From contig NZ_QTPO01000036.1 in NCBI RefSeq assembly GCF_003853645.1, forward strand, positions 32,778 to 96,777: a DNA stretch of 64,000 bases, written 5' to 3'. The position numbers and the translations under genes are program-made. Below are positions 56,193 through 64,000 of this stretch, piece after piece. The notes under the pieces were generated by a model. The model did no database searches, was not told the DNA's origin, and saw nothing but the letters and a program-made list of their open reading frames with translations. This DNA is from Burkholderia sp. Bp9143. Its GTDB lineage: Bacteria; Pseudomonadota; Gammaproteobacteria; Burkholderiales; Burkholderiaceae. The number at the start of each line of letters is the position of its first letter. Within the stretch, counting starts at the first letter, position 1.

Positions 56193-57055
56193 GGGCGACC
56201 TCCGTCGTCCACGACGAACCGGCGCGCGCCATCGGCCGTCGCAAGCGTCACGGCACCGGCATCGACGCTCACCACGCGCGACACCCCGAACGCTTCGCCC
56301 GGCGCGACGGTCGCGAATACGCCGTCGCCCGCGTCGAACAGCGCGAGCCCGGTGCGTACGTCGCGAATCGTGCCGGCCAGGCGCGGCGCCGTATCGACGG
56401 TCACCGTGGGCGAACCGGCGCCGCCGAATGGATCGTCGCTCGGCGCACCGGCAAGCACCGGCACCGTGCCATCCGGGACACGGGCCCCCGACAGTGCAGG
56501 AAACACGTCGATCGTCATGTCCACCCGCGACTCGGGCGGTTTCCGCTCGATATGCAGCCTCGACGGCACCACCAGCGCGGGAAAACTCGCCAGCCCGCCC
56601 ATCAGCCGCAGCAGCGCCGGAAAACCGCCATCGGCGATGATCCGCACCGTGCGACGGCCATCCGGCACCGCATCGTCAGTGCGCCGCGGTTCGATCGACA
56701 CGATCCGGAGTCCGCTCACGCCGGCCAGGTCCGCCAGCTCCAGCATCAGCGCGGGCCACCCCGGCGCACGCGGCGAACTGGGGATGCGCCCGGCAGCCGG
56801 GCCCATGTCGCGCCGTGGCGCGGCCGCGAGCAGCCGCTGTGCGTCGGCGGCACGCACTTGTGCCGTTGCCAGCAACGCGCGACTGCGTGCAAGTCCGCTC
56901 GCGTCGACGGCATCCATCAGATGAATACTGCCCGCCATCACGAACGCGAATGCCAGCACGCAGCCGACGGCATGCGCCGCGGCCGGCGACATCCGCGTCA
57001 CGCGGCCGAGCCACTCGGCACCGTCACGCGTGGACCGATGCACGATCACCGTCAT
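56189..57055 (-). CDS. Fused PilO-like and PilP-like pilus assembly protein
   Basis: A 288-residue protein. The first half has a single membrane helix (AVGCVLAFAFVMAGSIHLMD), a coiled-coil-like region and a PilO-like domain (ADLAGVSGLRIVSIEP, FPALLRLMGGLASFPALVV). The last 75 residues (APRLAGTIRDVRTGLALFDA to RFVVDDGG) match the PilP beta-domain pattern that contacts PilQ. Separate pilO and pilP are usual, and no other pilP is seen here. It lies between pilN and pilQ with 4-nt overlaps on both sides. The fusion is inferred from motif order. Confidence 0.78.
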   Translation of the reverse strand: MTVIVHRSTRDGAEWLGRVTRMSPAAAHAVGCVLAFAFVMAGSIHLMDAVDASGLARSRALLATAQVRAADAQRLLAAAPRRDMGPAAGRIPSSPRAPGWPALMLELADLAGVSGLRIVSIEPRRTDDAVPDGRRTVRIIADGGFPALLRLMGGLASFPALVVPSRLHIERKPPESRVDMTIDVFPALSGARVPDGTVPVLAGAPSDDPFGGAGSPTVTVDTAPRLAGTIRDVRTGLALFDAGDGVFATVAPGEAFGVSRVVSVDAGAVTLATADGARRFVVDDGGRP

Positions 57056-57687
57056 GCGTCGCCTCCCGCTGCCTTCTGCCGCGGCGGCGCGTCGTACCAG
57101 CGCACCTGCACGGAAAACCGGAACGGCACGGCCGAGCCTGTGACCGGCGTGGCCGAAGCCGGTGTCAGCGCACCGACATCGAATCGCCACTCGCGCTGCT
57201 CGGCCGCGATTCGTACGAGCCATCGCACGGCCGCCCGGTAACTCGTCGCGCGCGCATCGAGCACGGCGCCGGACGATGTCGTGCGCAAGGCCTCGAGCCG
57301 AACGGTGTCGTCGCGCACCTGCGCCAGCGTCACGAGCAGCCCGGCAACGCGCTGGTAAGGCGCGGCAAGCACGACCGCCCGCGCATCGCGTTGCGCGAGA
57401 TCGGCGGCCGCGCCGGCGGCGCGCCGTGCGGCATCGACCCGTGGCTGCAACTGCCGCAGCCGCGCCTCCACACGCGTACGCTCGACATCCACGCGCCATC
57501 GCCACACTGTCGCCGCCCCCGTCCAGACGCAGGCCCCGAGTATGCCGAGCACGATCGCCGCCCCACACTGCGTGGCACGGCGCCGCCGCAATGCCTGCGC
57601 CAGCCGCTCACGGTACGGCAGCAGATTGAAGCCGCCGAGCGCGGCATGGCTGGCGGCCACCCGCCCGAACCCCGTGTCGGCCGTCAT
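57052..57687 (-). CDS. pilN: Type IV pilus assembly protein PilN
   Basis: A 211-residue inner membrane protein. The cytoplasmic N terminus carries FNLLPYRERL (residues 20-29), the PilM-binding motif, followed by one transmembrane helix (GAAIVLGILGACVWTGAATV) and a coiled-coil and ferredoxin-like periplasmic domain. The 4-nt overlaps with pilM and the PilO/P gene support co-translation of the alignment complex. Confidence 0.88.
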   Translation of the reverse strand: MTADTGFGRVAASHAALGGFNLLPYRERLAQALRRRRATQCGAAIVLGILGACVWTGAATVWRWRVDVERTRVEARLRQLQPRVDAARRAAGAAADLAQRDARAVVLAAPYQRVAGLLVTLAQVRDDTVRLEALRTTSSGAVLDARATSYRAAVRWLVRIAAEQREWRFDVGALTPASATPVTGSAVPFRFSVQVRWYDAPPRQKAAGGDA

Positions 57688-58607
57688 TCCCACACCCCGC
57701 GCAGCGCCAGCCCCACCGCGAGGGCAAACGCCGGACCGCCCGGCGCGCCGGCGGACACGCCCGGCAGCCCATCCCATCCGGTGCAGTCGAACGGCACCGC
57801 AGCCACCCCGAGCGCGTCGCCGATATCGGCGACCGACGTGCCGCAGCGGGCGATGCAGCGCTCGTCACCTGCCACGAGCACGCAGCGCACCGGCTCCAAC
57901 ACGCACTGGCGCAATGCGTCGGGGAATGCCGCCTGCACGTCGGCGGATACCGAGAGCACCGGCGCGGCGATCGCGCCATCGACCCGCCAGCCGCGCACGC
58001 CCGTGTCGCAGAACCAGAATGCGGCGTACGGGCCGTGCGCGTCGAGTTCGAACTGCGCGGCATAGCGCAACGCGCGCAGCGCGGCGGCCGACTCGCCGTC
58101 GACGGCCGTCAGGTCGATGCCGGCCTGCGCGGCCACGTCGATCCGCCGCTCGAGCAATGCCTGCGGCGCCACGGCGACCGCAATCTCGCCCTGGCACGCA
58201 CCGTCGTCCTGCCGCCAGTCGAACGCGAGGCTGTCGGGCGCCAGGCCCGAGATCCGTTCGGCCGCCTGCCGGGCGGCGTCCGCGATGTCGTCGCGCCCGG
58301 CCAGGTCGAGCGTCGCGGTCCGCATCTCGTCGTCGCGCAACGCCATCACGCCGCGCGCGTCGCAGTGCACGCCCGCCGCCGACAACCGCGACACGGCCGC
58401 CGACAACGCACGTGCGACCGCGGCCCAACGCGCGTCATCCGGCCCGCCCGCCAGTCCCACCGGCTCCCGCTCGAGCCCTTCGACCCGCACATCCACGACC
58501 CGGCCGCGCCGGCTCAGCACGGCCACCCTCACCTCGTCCGCCCCGACGTCGATGCCCGTCGAACGGTGCCTGCCCGGCGCGAACCGCGCCGCCCATCGTC
58601 CTGCCAT
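57684..58607 (-). CDS. pilM: Type IV pilus assembly protein PilM
   Basis: A 307-residue actin-like cytoplasmic protein of the pilus alignment complex. An N-terminal STGIDVGADEVRVAVLSRRG resembles the phosphate-1 region of PilM proteins. The sequence is divergent and Ala-rich, so the assignment rests partly on its position before pilN. The start at 58607 (MAGRWAARF) is preferred. It is the first pil gene and diverges from the PBP1A gene across 220 nt. Confidence 0.83.
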   Translation of the reverse strand: MAGRWAARFAPGRHRSTGIDVGADEVRVAVLSRRGRVVDVRVEGLEREPVGLAGGPDDARWAAVARALSAAVSRLSAAGVHCDARGVMALRDDEMRTATLDLAGRDDIADAARQAAERISGLAPDSLAFDWRQDDGACQGEIAVAVAPQALLERRIDVAAQAGIDLTAVDGESAAALRALRYAAQFELDAHGPYAAFWFCDTGVRGWRVDGAIAAPVLSVSADVQAAFPDALRQCVLEPVRCVLVAGDERCIARCGTSVADIGDALGVAAVPFDCTGWDGLPGVSAGAPGGPAFALAVGLALRGVWE

Positions 58608-58802
58608 CCCAGCCTCCCGCGATCGTTGCGGCCCACGCCGCGATTCCGAGGCCTGATTCTGCAAAGCGGCGCGCGTGCCCAACAGTCGGCCGGACGGCCA
58701 GCCATGGCGCGGAACGGCCGCGCGGACGCTATGCTGGCGGCACCGCGATTCGCCGCTTTCAGGCGGGCGCCCCCCGCGTCAGGACCGGTCTTACCGGGCA
58801 GC

Positions 58803-58808
58803 TATAAT
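58803..58808 (+). promoter_or_regulatory. TATAAT -10 element of the PBP1A gene
   Basis: A perfect TATAAT lies 20 nt upstream of the start codon, which would give a 5' untranslated region of roughly 12-14 nt. No good -35 hexamer is present at 16-18 nt spacing (the region reads TCAGGACC), so an activator may be needed. Confidence 0.45.
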
Positions 58809-58827
58809 CGCGGGACTGTTTTCCGGT

Positions 58828-61221
58828 ATGCCTATGCAATCCACGTCTCCTACGTCCCCGCCTCCCGCGCCCGAGCCGAAGAAGCGGTCCTGGTGGCTGA
58901 AAGTCCTGATCGGCCTCGCCGCGATGTGCGTGGCCCTCGTCGTGGCCGGCGGCCTCGTGCTCGGCTACGCGCTCGTCGTCGCATGGCCGAACATGCCGTC
59001 GCTCGAAGCGCTGACCGACTATCGTCCGAAGGTACCGCTGCGGATCTATACGTCCGATCACGTGCTGATCGGCGAATTCGGCGAGGAACGCCGCGACATC
59101 GTCCATTTCAAGGACGTGCCCGACTCGCTCAAGAAGGCGATCCTCGCGATCGAGGACGCGCGCTTCTACGATCACGGCGGCGTCGACCTCACCGGCATCG
59201 CCCGCGCCGGCTTCGTCGCGCTGACGAACGGCCATGCGTCCCAGGGCGCGAGCACGATCACGATGCAGGTCGCGCGCAACTTCTTCCTGTCGAGCGAGAA
59301 GACCTATACGCGCAAGATCTACGAGATGCTGCTCGCGTACCGGATCGAGCGCGCGCTGACGAAGGATCAGATTCTCGAGGTCTACATGAATCAGATCTAT
59401 CTCGGCCAGCGGGCGTACGGCTTCGCGAGCGCCGCACGCGTGTATTTCGGCAAGGATCTGAAGGACATCACGCTCGCCGAAGCGGCGATGCTCGCGGGGC
59501 TGCCGAAGGCGCCGTCCGCGTATAACCCGGTCGTCAATCCGAAGCGCGCGAAGGTGCGCCAGGAATACATCCTGCAGCGGATGCTCGATCTGAACTTCAT
59601 CACGCGCGCGCAGTACGACGAAGCCGTTGCGCAGCCGCTCGTCGTCAAGGGCGCGGGCCGCGAGTTCAGCGTGCACGCCGAGTACGTCGCGGAAATGGTC
59701 CGACAAATGATGTACGCGCAGTACCGCGAGGAAACCTACACGCGCGGCTTCAACGTCGTCACGACGATCGATTCCGCCGACCAGCAGGTCGCGTACACCG
59801 CGCTGCGCAAGGGCATCATGGATTACGAGCGCCGCCACGGCTATCGCGGGCCGGAAGGCTTCATCGAGCTGCCGGCCGGCGCCGACGACCGCGAGCAGGC
59901 GATCGACGATGCGCTGCTCGAGCACCCCGACAACGGCGAGCTGATCGCGGCGGTCGTCACCGCGGCCACCCCGCGCCAGATCACCGTCGCCTTCATCGAC
60001 GGCAGCAGCGCGACGATCGAAGGCGACAACCTGCGCTTCGCGTCGGGCGCGCTGTCGGCCAGCGCGCAGCCGAACCGCCGCATCCGCCCGGGCGCGATCG
60101 TCCGGGTCGTGAAGAACGACGCCGGCAAGTGGTCGATCACGCAGTTGCCGCAGGTCGAAGGCGCGTTCATCTCGATCATCCCGCAGGACGGCGCGATCCG
60201 CTCGCTCGTCGGCGGCTTCGACTACAACAAGAACAAGTTCAACCACGTCACGCAGGCGTGGCGGCAACCGGGTTCGTCGTTCAAGCCGTTCATCTACTCG
60301 GCGTCGCTCGACAAGGGCCTCGGGCCGGCCACGGTGATCAACGACGGCCCGCTGTATTTCAGCGCCGCGGAAACCGGCGGCCAGCCGTGGGAACCGAAGA
60401 ACTACGGTGGCGGCTTCGAAGGCCCGATGTCGATGCGCACCGCGCTGCAGCGCTCGCGCAACCTCGTGTCGATCCGGATCCTGAACCACATCGGCACGAA
60501 ATACGCGCAGCAGTACATCACGCGCTTCGGCTTCGACGCCGAGCGCCATCCGGCCTACCTGCCGATGGCGCTCGGCGCTGGCCAGGTCACGCCGTTGCAG
60601 ATGGCCGGCGCGTACTCGGTGTTCGCGAACGGCGGCTTCCGTGTGAATCCGTACCTGATCGCCGAAGTGACCGATCCGAACGGCGCGATCGTCGCACGTG
60701 CGCAGCCGCTCATCGCCGAACAGAACGCGCCGCGCGCAATCGACGCGCGCAACGCATACGTGATGAACAGCCTGCTGCAGAGCGTCGCGCAGCGCGGCAC
60801 GGGCGCGCGCACCAACGTGCTGAAGCGCACCGACCTCGCGGGCAAGACCGGCACGACGAACGACTCGCACGACGCGTGGTTCGCCGGCTACCAGCGCACG
60901 CTCGCGGCGATCGCATGGATCGGCTACGACAACCCGCGCAGCCTCGGCGATCGCGAAACCGGCGGCGGCCTGTCGCTGCCGGTCTGGATCGACTACATGG
61001 GCGCGGCGCTGAAGGGCGTGCCGGAGTTCAAGCCGGCGATGCCGGACGACGTCCAGGCGCTCGGCAGCGAGCTGTACTTTACCGAGTTCACGCCGGGGCA
61101 CGGCTTCGTGTCGACGGTCGGCGTGCCGCAGGCGCCGGCGGTGCAGAGCACCGACGAAGCGGTGCCGCACGTCGACGAGCAGGAGAAGCAGGACATCATG
61201 AACCTGTTCCGCGGCCACTGA
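58828..61221 (+). CDS. mrcA: Penicillin-binding protein 1A (bifunctional)
   Basis: A 797-residue peptidoglycan glycosyltransferase and transpeptidase. A cytoplasmic Pro-rich tail and a membrane helix (residues about 23-50) precede the GT51 domain with EDARFYDHGGVDLTGIARA and GASTITMQVARNFFLS. The transpeptidase domain carries the SxxK motif at S483-K486 (GSSFKPF), an SxN motif in RSRNLVS, and KTGTT at K673. An OB-like insert lies between the domains. Start codons at 58828 and 58834 are both possible. It diverges from pilM, the common mrcA-pilM arrangement. Confidence 0.96.
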   Translation: MPMQSTSPTSPPPAPEPKKRSWWLKVLIGLAAMCVALVVAGGLVLGYALVVAWPNMPSLEALTDYRPKVPLRIYTSDHVLIGEFGEERRDIVHFKDVPDSLKKAILAIEDARFYDHGGVDLTGIARAGFVALTNGHASQGASTITMQVARNFFLSSEKTYTRKIYEMLLAYRIERALTKDQILEVYMNQIYLGQRAYGFASAARVYFGKDLKDITLAEAAMLAGLPKAPSAYNPVVNPKRAKVRQEYILQRMLDLNFITRAQYDEAVAQPLVVKGAGREFSVHAEYVAEMVRQMMYAQYREETYTRGFNVVTTIDSADQQVAYTALRKGIMDYERRHGYRGPEGFIELPAGADDREQAIDDALLEHPDNGELIAAVVTAATPRQITVAFIDGSSATIEGDNLRFASGALSASAQPNRRIRPGAIVRVVKNDAGKWSITQLPQVEGAFISIIPQDGAIRSLVGGFDYNKNKFNHVTQAWRQPGSSFKPFIYSASLDKGLGPATVINDGPLYFSAAETGGQPWEPKNYGGGFEGPMSMRTALQRSRNLVSIRILNHIGTKYAQQYITRFGFDAERHPAYLPMALGAGQVTPLQMAGAYSVFANGGFRVNPYLIAEVTDPNGAIVARAQPLIAEQNAPRAIDARNAYVMNSLLQSVAQRGTGARTNVLKRTDLAGKTGTTNDSHDAWFAGYQRTLAAIAWIGYDNPRSLGDRETGGGLSLPVWIDYMGAALKGVPEFKPAMPDDVQALGSELYFTEFTPGHGFVSTVGVPQAPAVQSTDEAVPHVDEQEKQDIMNLFRGH

Positions 61222-61242
61222 CTCAAACGGCCCGAGCATGAG

Positions 61243-61268
61243 AAAAGCGCCCCGCGGGGCGCTTTTTC
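61243..61268 (+). terminator. Terminator of the PBP1A gene
   Basis: An 11-bp inverted repeat AAAAGCGCCCC/GGGGCGCTTTT with a 2-nt centre, followed by T and CTT. It lies 22 nt after the stop and could work in both directions for the convergent cyaY gene. Confidence 0.85.
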
Positions 61269-61318
61269 TTTGTGCTTCGATCCGGCGTATCGGCGCCCGG
61301 CCGGGCGAGTGCCGGACG

Positions 61319-61645
61319 TTACGCGCCGAATGTGATCGGCAGGCCGGCCTGCTGCGTCGCGTAGTCGGTGAGCGCCGCGAAGAACTCGGTGCCGGTACGC
61401 GTATCGCGCCATTCGCCGTCCACGAAACGGTAATGGAATCCGCCCGCCTTCGCGGCAATCCACAGTTCCTTCATCGGCGGCTGGAGATTGACGATGATCT
61501 TCGAGCCGTTCTCGAACGTCAGCGTCAGCACGCTGCCGTTGCGCTCCAGATCGATGTCGTGATCGCCGTCGTTCGCGGCGTCCACGGTACGCTCGACGGC
61601 CGCCAGCACGGCCTCGGCACGGGCCAGGTATTCAGTATCGGACAT
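61319..61645 (-). CDS. cyaY: Frataxin-like iron-sulfur protein CyaY
   Basis: A 108-residue frataxin homologue that modulates iron-sulfur cluster assembly. It has the acidic first helix (MSDTEYLARAEAVLAAVE), NGSVLTLTFENGSKIIVN and the conserved PPMKELWIAAKAGGFHYRF. It is convergent with the PBP1A gene and diverges from the lipoprotein gene with 36 nt between starts. Confidence 0.95.
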   Translation of the reverse strand: MSDTEYLARAEAVLAAVERTVDAANDGDHDIDLERNGSVLTLTFENGSKIIVNLQPPMKELWIAAKAGGFHYRFVDGEWRDTRTGTEFFAALTDYATQQAGLPITFGA

Positions 61646-61681
61646 GCTAAACTCTATCGGTTAAATTGTTCAGGGACGATC

Positions 61682-61963
61682 ATGCGAGTCGTTTTCCGGA
61701 TGAGCGCGATTGTAGCGGCTTTGGCGATTCTCGCCGGCTGCGGTCAACGCGGCCCGCTCTATCTGCCCACCGTGCCCCCGTTGCCGGCGAAGCCCATCCA
61801 GCAGCAGGACGCGCCGCCGTCCGACGTCACGCCGACCGACGAAAACGCGTCGTCCGACAGCATTCCCGATTCTTCCGGCACGCCGCTCACGCTGTCGCCG
61901 GAGCTGTCGAGCGATGCGTCGAAGGCCGCGACGCCGGCATCCGGCCCGGCCGCCACGCAGTAA
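61682..61963 (+). CDS. lptM: LptM-like small lipoprotein
   Basis: A 93-residue lipoprotein. The signal peptide MRVVFRMSAIVAALAILAGC ends in the lipobox LAGC and is followed by GQRGPLYLP, the signature of the LptM/YifL family, which assists assembly of the LptDE lipopolysaccharide translocon. The rest is Pro/Ser/Thr-rich and disordered. In several bacteria this gene precedes lysA; here a terminator and msrQ on the other strand follow instead. Confidence 0.88.
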   Translation: MRVVFRMSAIVAALAILAGCGQRGPLYLPTVPPLPAKPIQQQDAPPSDVTPTDENASSDSIPDSSGTPLTLSPELSSDASKAATPASGPAATQ

Positions 61964-61999
61964 TCGCGCGCCGCCGCTCGCGCGGTTTCCTTCGCGACC

Positions 62000-62036
62000 A
62001 AGGCGATGACTTCCCGTCATCGCCTTTTGTTTTTTT
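62000..62036 (+). terminator. Terminator between the lipoprotein gene and msrQ
   Basis: A perfect 11-bp stem AAGGCGATGAC/GTCATCGCCTT (62000-62010, 62016-62026) with loop TTCCC is followed by TTGTTTTTTTC. Confidence 0.9.
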
Positions 62037-62049
62037 CGGGCCCGCATCG

Positions 62050-62739
62050 TCACGCACGAACGCGCCGCCAGCCCCATTCAAGCAGCCGCCAGCCGAGCAG
62101 CACCGCGACGATCGTCGCGTAGAGCTTCGGCTGCGCGAGATTGTGCTTGCCTGCCCTCATCCACCAGAAATGCAGCACGCCGAACAGCGCGATCGCATAG
62201 ATTGCGCGATGCAGCGTCGCCCAGTGACGGCCGAGCCGGCGCACCATCGCGCGTGACGATGTCGCGGCCAGCGGAATCAGCAGCACGAACGCGGCGAAGC
62301 CGACCGTGATGAACGGACGCTTGCCGACGTCCTTCAGGATCGCGAGCACGTCGAACCACTTGTCGAACCACAGATACGTCGTGAAATGCAGCGTCGCGTA
62401 AAAGAACGCAAACAGGCCGATCATCCGGCGAAAGCGCAGCAACGCGGGAACGCCCGTCACGCGACGAAGCGGCGTGACGGCGAGCGTGAGGCAGAGCATC
62501 ACCAGCGTCCAGAGACCCGTCGAACGCGTGATGAATTCGATCGGGTTCGCGCCGAGCCGGTCGGTCAGCCCGAACAGCACGAGACGTGCGAGCGGATAGA
62601 GGCCGGCCGCGAAAGCCAGCACCTTGGCCGGCACAAGCCAGCGCGGCGAGGCAGCACGCACCGCGCCGGCCCGGGAACTACCGGCGGTGGCCGTGCGTGT
62701 GCCGGACGCGTGCCCCGGCGTCAGCGTCGAAGGAGGCAT
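62050..62739 (-). CDS. msrQ: MsrQ, haem membrane partner of MsrP
   Basis: A 229-residue b-type haem membrane protein of the ferric-reductase-like fold that delivers quinol electrons to MsrP. It has about six helices and His residues in FFYATLHFTTYLWFD, HWATLHRAIYAIALFGVLHFWW. The N-terminal 30 residues are polar and low in complexity. The start at 62739 is supported by AGGAGG close upstream on the opposite reading only weakly, so it may be slightly different. It lies 20 nt after msrP. Confidence 0.93.
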   Translation of the reverse strand: MPPSTLTPGHASGTRTATAGSSRAGAVRAASPRWLVPAKVLAFAAGLYPLARLVLFGLTDRLGANPIEFITRSTGLWTLVMLCLTLAVTPLRRVTGVPALLRFRRMIGLFAFFYATLHFTTYLWFDKWFDVLAILKDVGKRPFITVGFAAFVLLIPLAATSSRAMVRRLGRHWATLHRAIYAIALFGVLHFWWMRAGKHNLAQPKLYATIVAVLLGWRLLEWGWRRVRA

Positions 62740-62759
62740 GTCGTTTCTCACCGTCGTGC

Positions 62760-63755
62760 TCAGAAGTTCTTTTTCAGGTCCATGCCCTGATACATCGACG
62801 CGACGAGATCGCCATAGCCGTTGAACATCAGCGTCTTGCGCTTCGGTGTGAAAAAGCCGTCCTCGCCGATCCGGCGCTCGGTCGCCTGACTCCAGCGCGG
62901 GTGATCGACGTTCGGGTTCACGTTCGAATAGAAGCCGTATTCGTTCGACGCATACGTGTTCCAGCTCGTCTTCGGCTGCTTGTCGACAAAGCGGATCTTC
63001 ACCAGCGACTTCGCGCTCTTGAAGCCGTACTTCCACGGCACGACGATCCGCACCGGCGCGCCGTTCTGGTTCGGCAGCATCTGGCCGTAGACGCCCATCG
63101 TCAGCAGCGTCAGCGGATTCATCGCCTCGTCCATCCGCAGCCCTTCCGAGTACGGCCAGTCGAGCACCGGCGTCGACAGCCCCGGCATCTGCGACGGATC
63201 GGCCAACGTGATGAACTGCACGTATTTCGCGTTGCCGGTCGGCTGCACGCGCTTGATCAGCTCGGACAGCGGCACGCCGATCCACGGGATCACCATCGAC
63301 CATCCTTCGACGCACCGCAGCCGGTACACGCGCTCCTCGAGCGGTGCGAGATTCAGCAGTTCATCGAGATCGAACACCTTCGGGTGCAGCACCTCGCCCT
63401 CGACGCTCACGCGCCACGGGCGCGGCCTCAGCGTGCCGGCGTTCTGGGCCGGGTCACCCTTGTCGGTGCCGAATTCGTAGAAGTTGTTGTAGGACGTGAT
63501 GTCCTTGAACGGCGTCACCTTGTCGGCCGCGACGAACTTCGGGTTGGTTTTCGCCACGAGCTTCGCGACTCGCGCGTCGGGCGACGCATAGGCGGCGAAC
63601 GCAGCGCCGCTGCCCCCGAGCAATCCGCCCGCCGCCGCCAGGCCGGCGGCCTGCAATACGCGCCGCCGGTTCTCGAACACTGCGCGCGGCGTAATCTGGC
63701 TCTGCGCGATATCACCGCCGGTCAGTACGGTGCGCAAAGGGTGTTTGATCCACAT
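62760..63755 (-). CDS. msrP: Periplasmic methionine sulfoxide reductase MsrP
   Basis: A 331-residue molybdopterin enzyme of the sulfite oxidase family that repairs oxidised methionine in periplasmic proteins. A Tat signal (ENRRRVLQAAGLAAAGGLLG, residues about 28-47) directs folded export. The molybdenum-ligand Cys is C148 in YRLRCVEGWSMVIPW. Family features include VPWKYGFKSAKSLVKIRF and SNVNPNVDHPRWSQATERR. The start at 63755 gives MWIKHPLRTVL. It heads the msrPQ operon. Confidence 0.95.
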   Translation of the reverse strand: MWIKHPLRTVLTGGDIAQSQITPRAVFENRRRVLQAAGLAAAGGLLGGSGAAFAAYASPDARVAKLVAKTNPKFVAADKVTPFKDITSYNNFYEFGTDKGDPAQNAGTLRPRPWRVSVEGEVLHPKVFDLDELLNLAPLEERVYRLRCVEGWSMVIPWIGVPLSELIKRVQPTGNAKYVQFITLADPSQMPGLSTPVLDWPYSEGLRMDEAMNPLTLLTMGVYGQMLPNQNGAPVRIVVPWKYGFKSAKSLVKIRFVDKQPKTSWNTYASNEYGFYSNVNPNVDHPRWSQATERRIGEDGFFTPKRKTLMFNGYGDLVASMYQGMDLKKNF

Positions 63756-63850
63756 CGTGCTGCTCCTCCTGCATGCGCGGCGCGCACGCTTCATGAGCGT
63801 TCGACCCGACCCATCCTGCGCCGTTCGACGCCCGGACCGCCCGCCCGTTA

Positions 63851-63886
63851 CAAAAGAAAACCGCCGGGCACGCAGTGCACCGGCGG
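63851..63886 (-). terminator. Terminator of the cytochrome biogenesis gene
   Basis: On the minus strand the stem ACCGCCGG/CCGGCGGT, extended by a GTGCA/TGC-containing loop region, is followed by TTTTCTTTT. It lies about 30 nt after the ccsB-like stop and upstream of msrP. Confidence 0.75.
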
Positions 63887-63913
63887 TCTTTTGTCGGACC
63901 CGCGTCGGAAATC

Positions 63914-64000
63914 TTACAGCTTGCCGTAGCTGTGCAGCCCGGACAGGAACATGTTGACGCCGAGGAACGCGAACGTCGTCACGAGCAGGCCCGTGAGCGC
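63914..64000 (-). CDS. CcsB/ResC-like cytochrome c biogenesis protein, 3' end
   Basis: Only the last 28 codons are in the window, reading ALTGLLVTTFAFLGVNMFLS then GLHSYGKL and TAA. A final hydrophobic helix with FLGVN and the ending GLHSYG is typical of the CcsB/ResC (CcsA-like) component of system II cytochrome c maturation, which ligates haem to apocytochromes such as cytochrome c1. The gene continues beyond position 64000. Confidence 0.7.
   Translation of the reverse strand, partial: ALTGLLVTTFAFLGVNMFLSGLHSYGKL

Noticed and set aside
61964..62049. A lysA gene expected after the LptM-like gene
   Set aside because: The interval holds only a terminator. The next gene is msrQ on the opposite strand, so the lptM-lysA linkage known elsewhere is not present here.

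Overview
This window is GC-rich and has the gene repertoire and order of a Burkholderia chromosome, most likely chromosome 1 of a Burkholderia cepacia complex species. The grounds are the layouts petABC-sspAB, hisGDCB-marC-hisHAFIE-tatABC, mlaFEDACB, thiOSGE with a TPP riboswitch, gltBD, ugpBAECQ and pilMNOPQ-aroKB-dgt, together with close sequence similarity of the products to Burkholderia proteins. The organism is inferred from recognition; no search was run.

Region 1 (1-5261) is the right end of an integrated P4-like genetic island. It holds a partial hypothetical gene, a large primase/helicase-like protein (PriCT-2, Toprim and DUF927 regions), about 0.6 kb without a clear gene but with ATCTCCA repeats and a terminator, and a P4-type integrase. 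The integrase abuts the 3' end of a tRNA-Thr(UGU) gene, the presumed integration site. The other end of the island lies outside the window.

Region 2 (5281-29886) is almost entirely on the minus strand. Read in the direction of transcription it runs mlaFEDCB with mlaA (retrograde phospholipid transport), an ABC exporter pair, a BolA-like protein, murA, the complete his operon with a MarC-family gene inside it, hisI/hisE, a small membrane protein, a HIT protein, tatABC, then (after the plus-strand HtrA/DegS-like protease and a Nif3-like gene) petABC, sspA, sspB and the tRNA. Many junctions are 1- or 4-nt stop/start overlaps, so several genes are probably translationally coupled.

Region 3 (29971-39581) contains thiO-thiS-thiG-thiE under a TPP riboswitch, a plus-strand SbmA/BacA-like ABC transporter, and a minus-strand pair of a sodium:amino-acid symporter and the 2H phosphoesterase ThpR. 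Then follows gltBD (38115-44370), a RAYT-like transposase relative with altered catalytic residues, and ompW on the plus strand.

Region 4 (46459-58607, minus strand) carries the ugpBAECQ glycerol-3-phosphate uptake operon, dgt, aroB, aroK and the type IV pilus genes pilM-pilN-pilO/P-pilQ. The PilO-like and PilP-like parts are joined in one reading frame.

Region 5 (58828-64000) has the penicillin-binding protein PBP1A gene diverging from pilM, then cyaY, an LptM-like lipoprotein, msrQ-msrP, and the end of a ccsB/resC-like cytochrome c biogenesis gene.

Functional links are visible. The Tat translocase genes sit in the same window as two evident Tat substrates, the Rieske protein PetA and MsrP. 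The RAYT-like gene coexists with a REP-like double hairpin embedded in the start of an ABC permease gene. Nothing here is clearly a wholly new system. The most interesting leads are the HUH-less RAYT, the riboswitch-linked coupled leader ORF before thiO, the REP-like insertion inside coding sequence, the extra N-terminal domain on ThiE and the PilO-PilP fusion.
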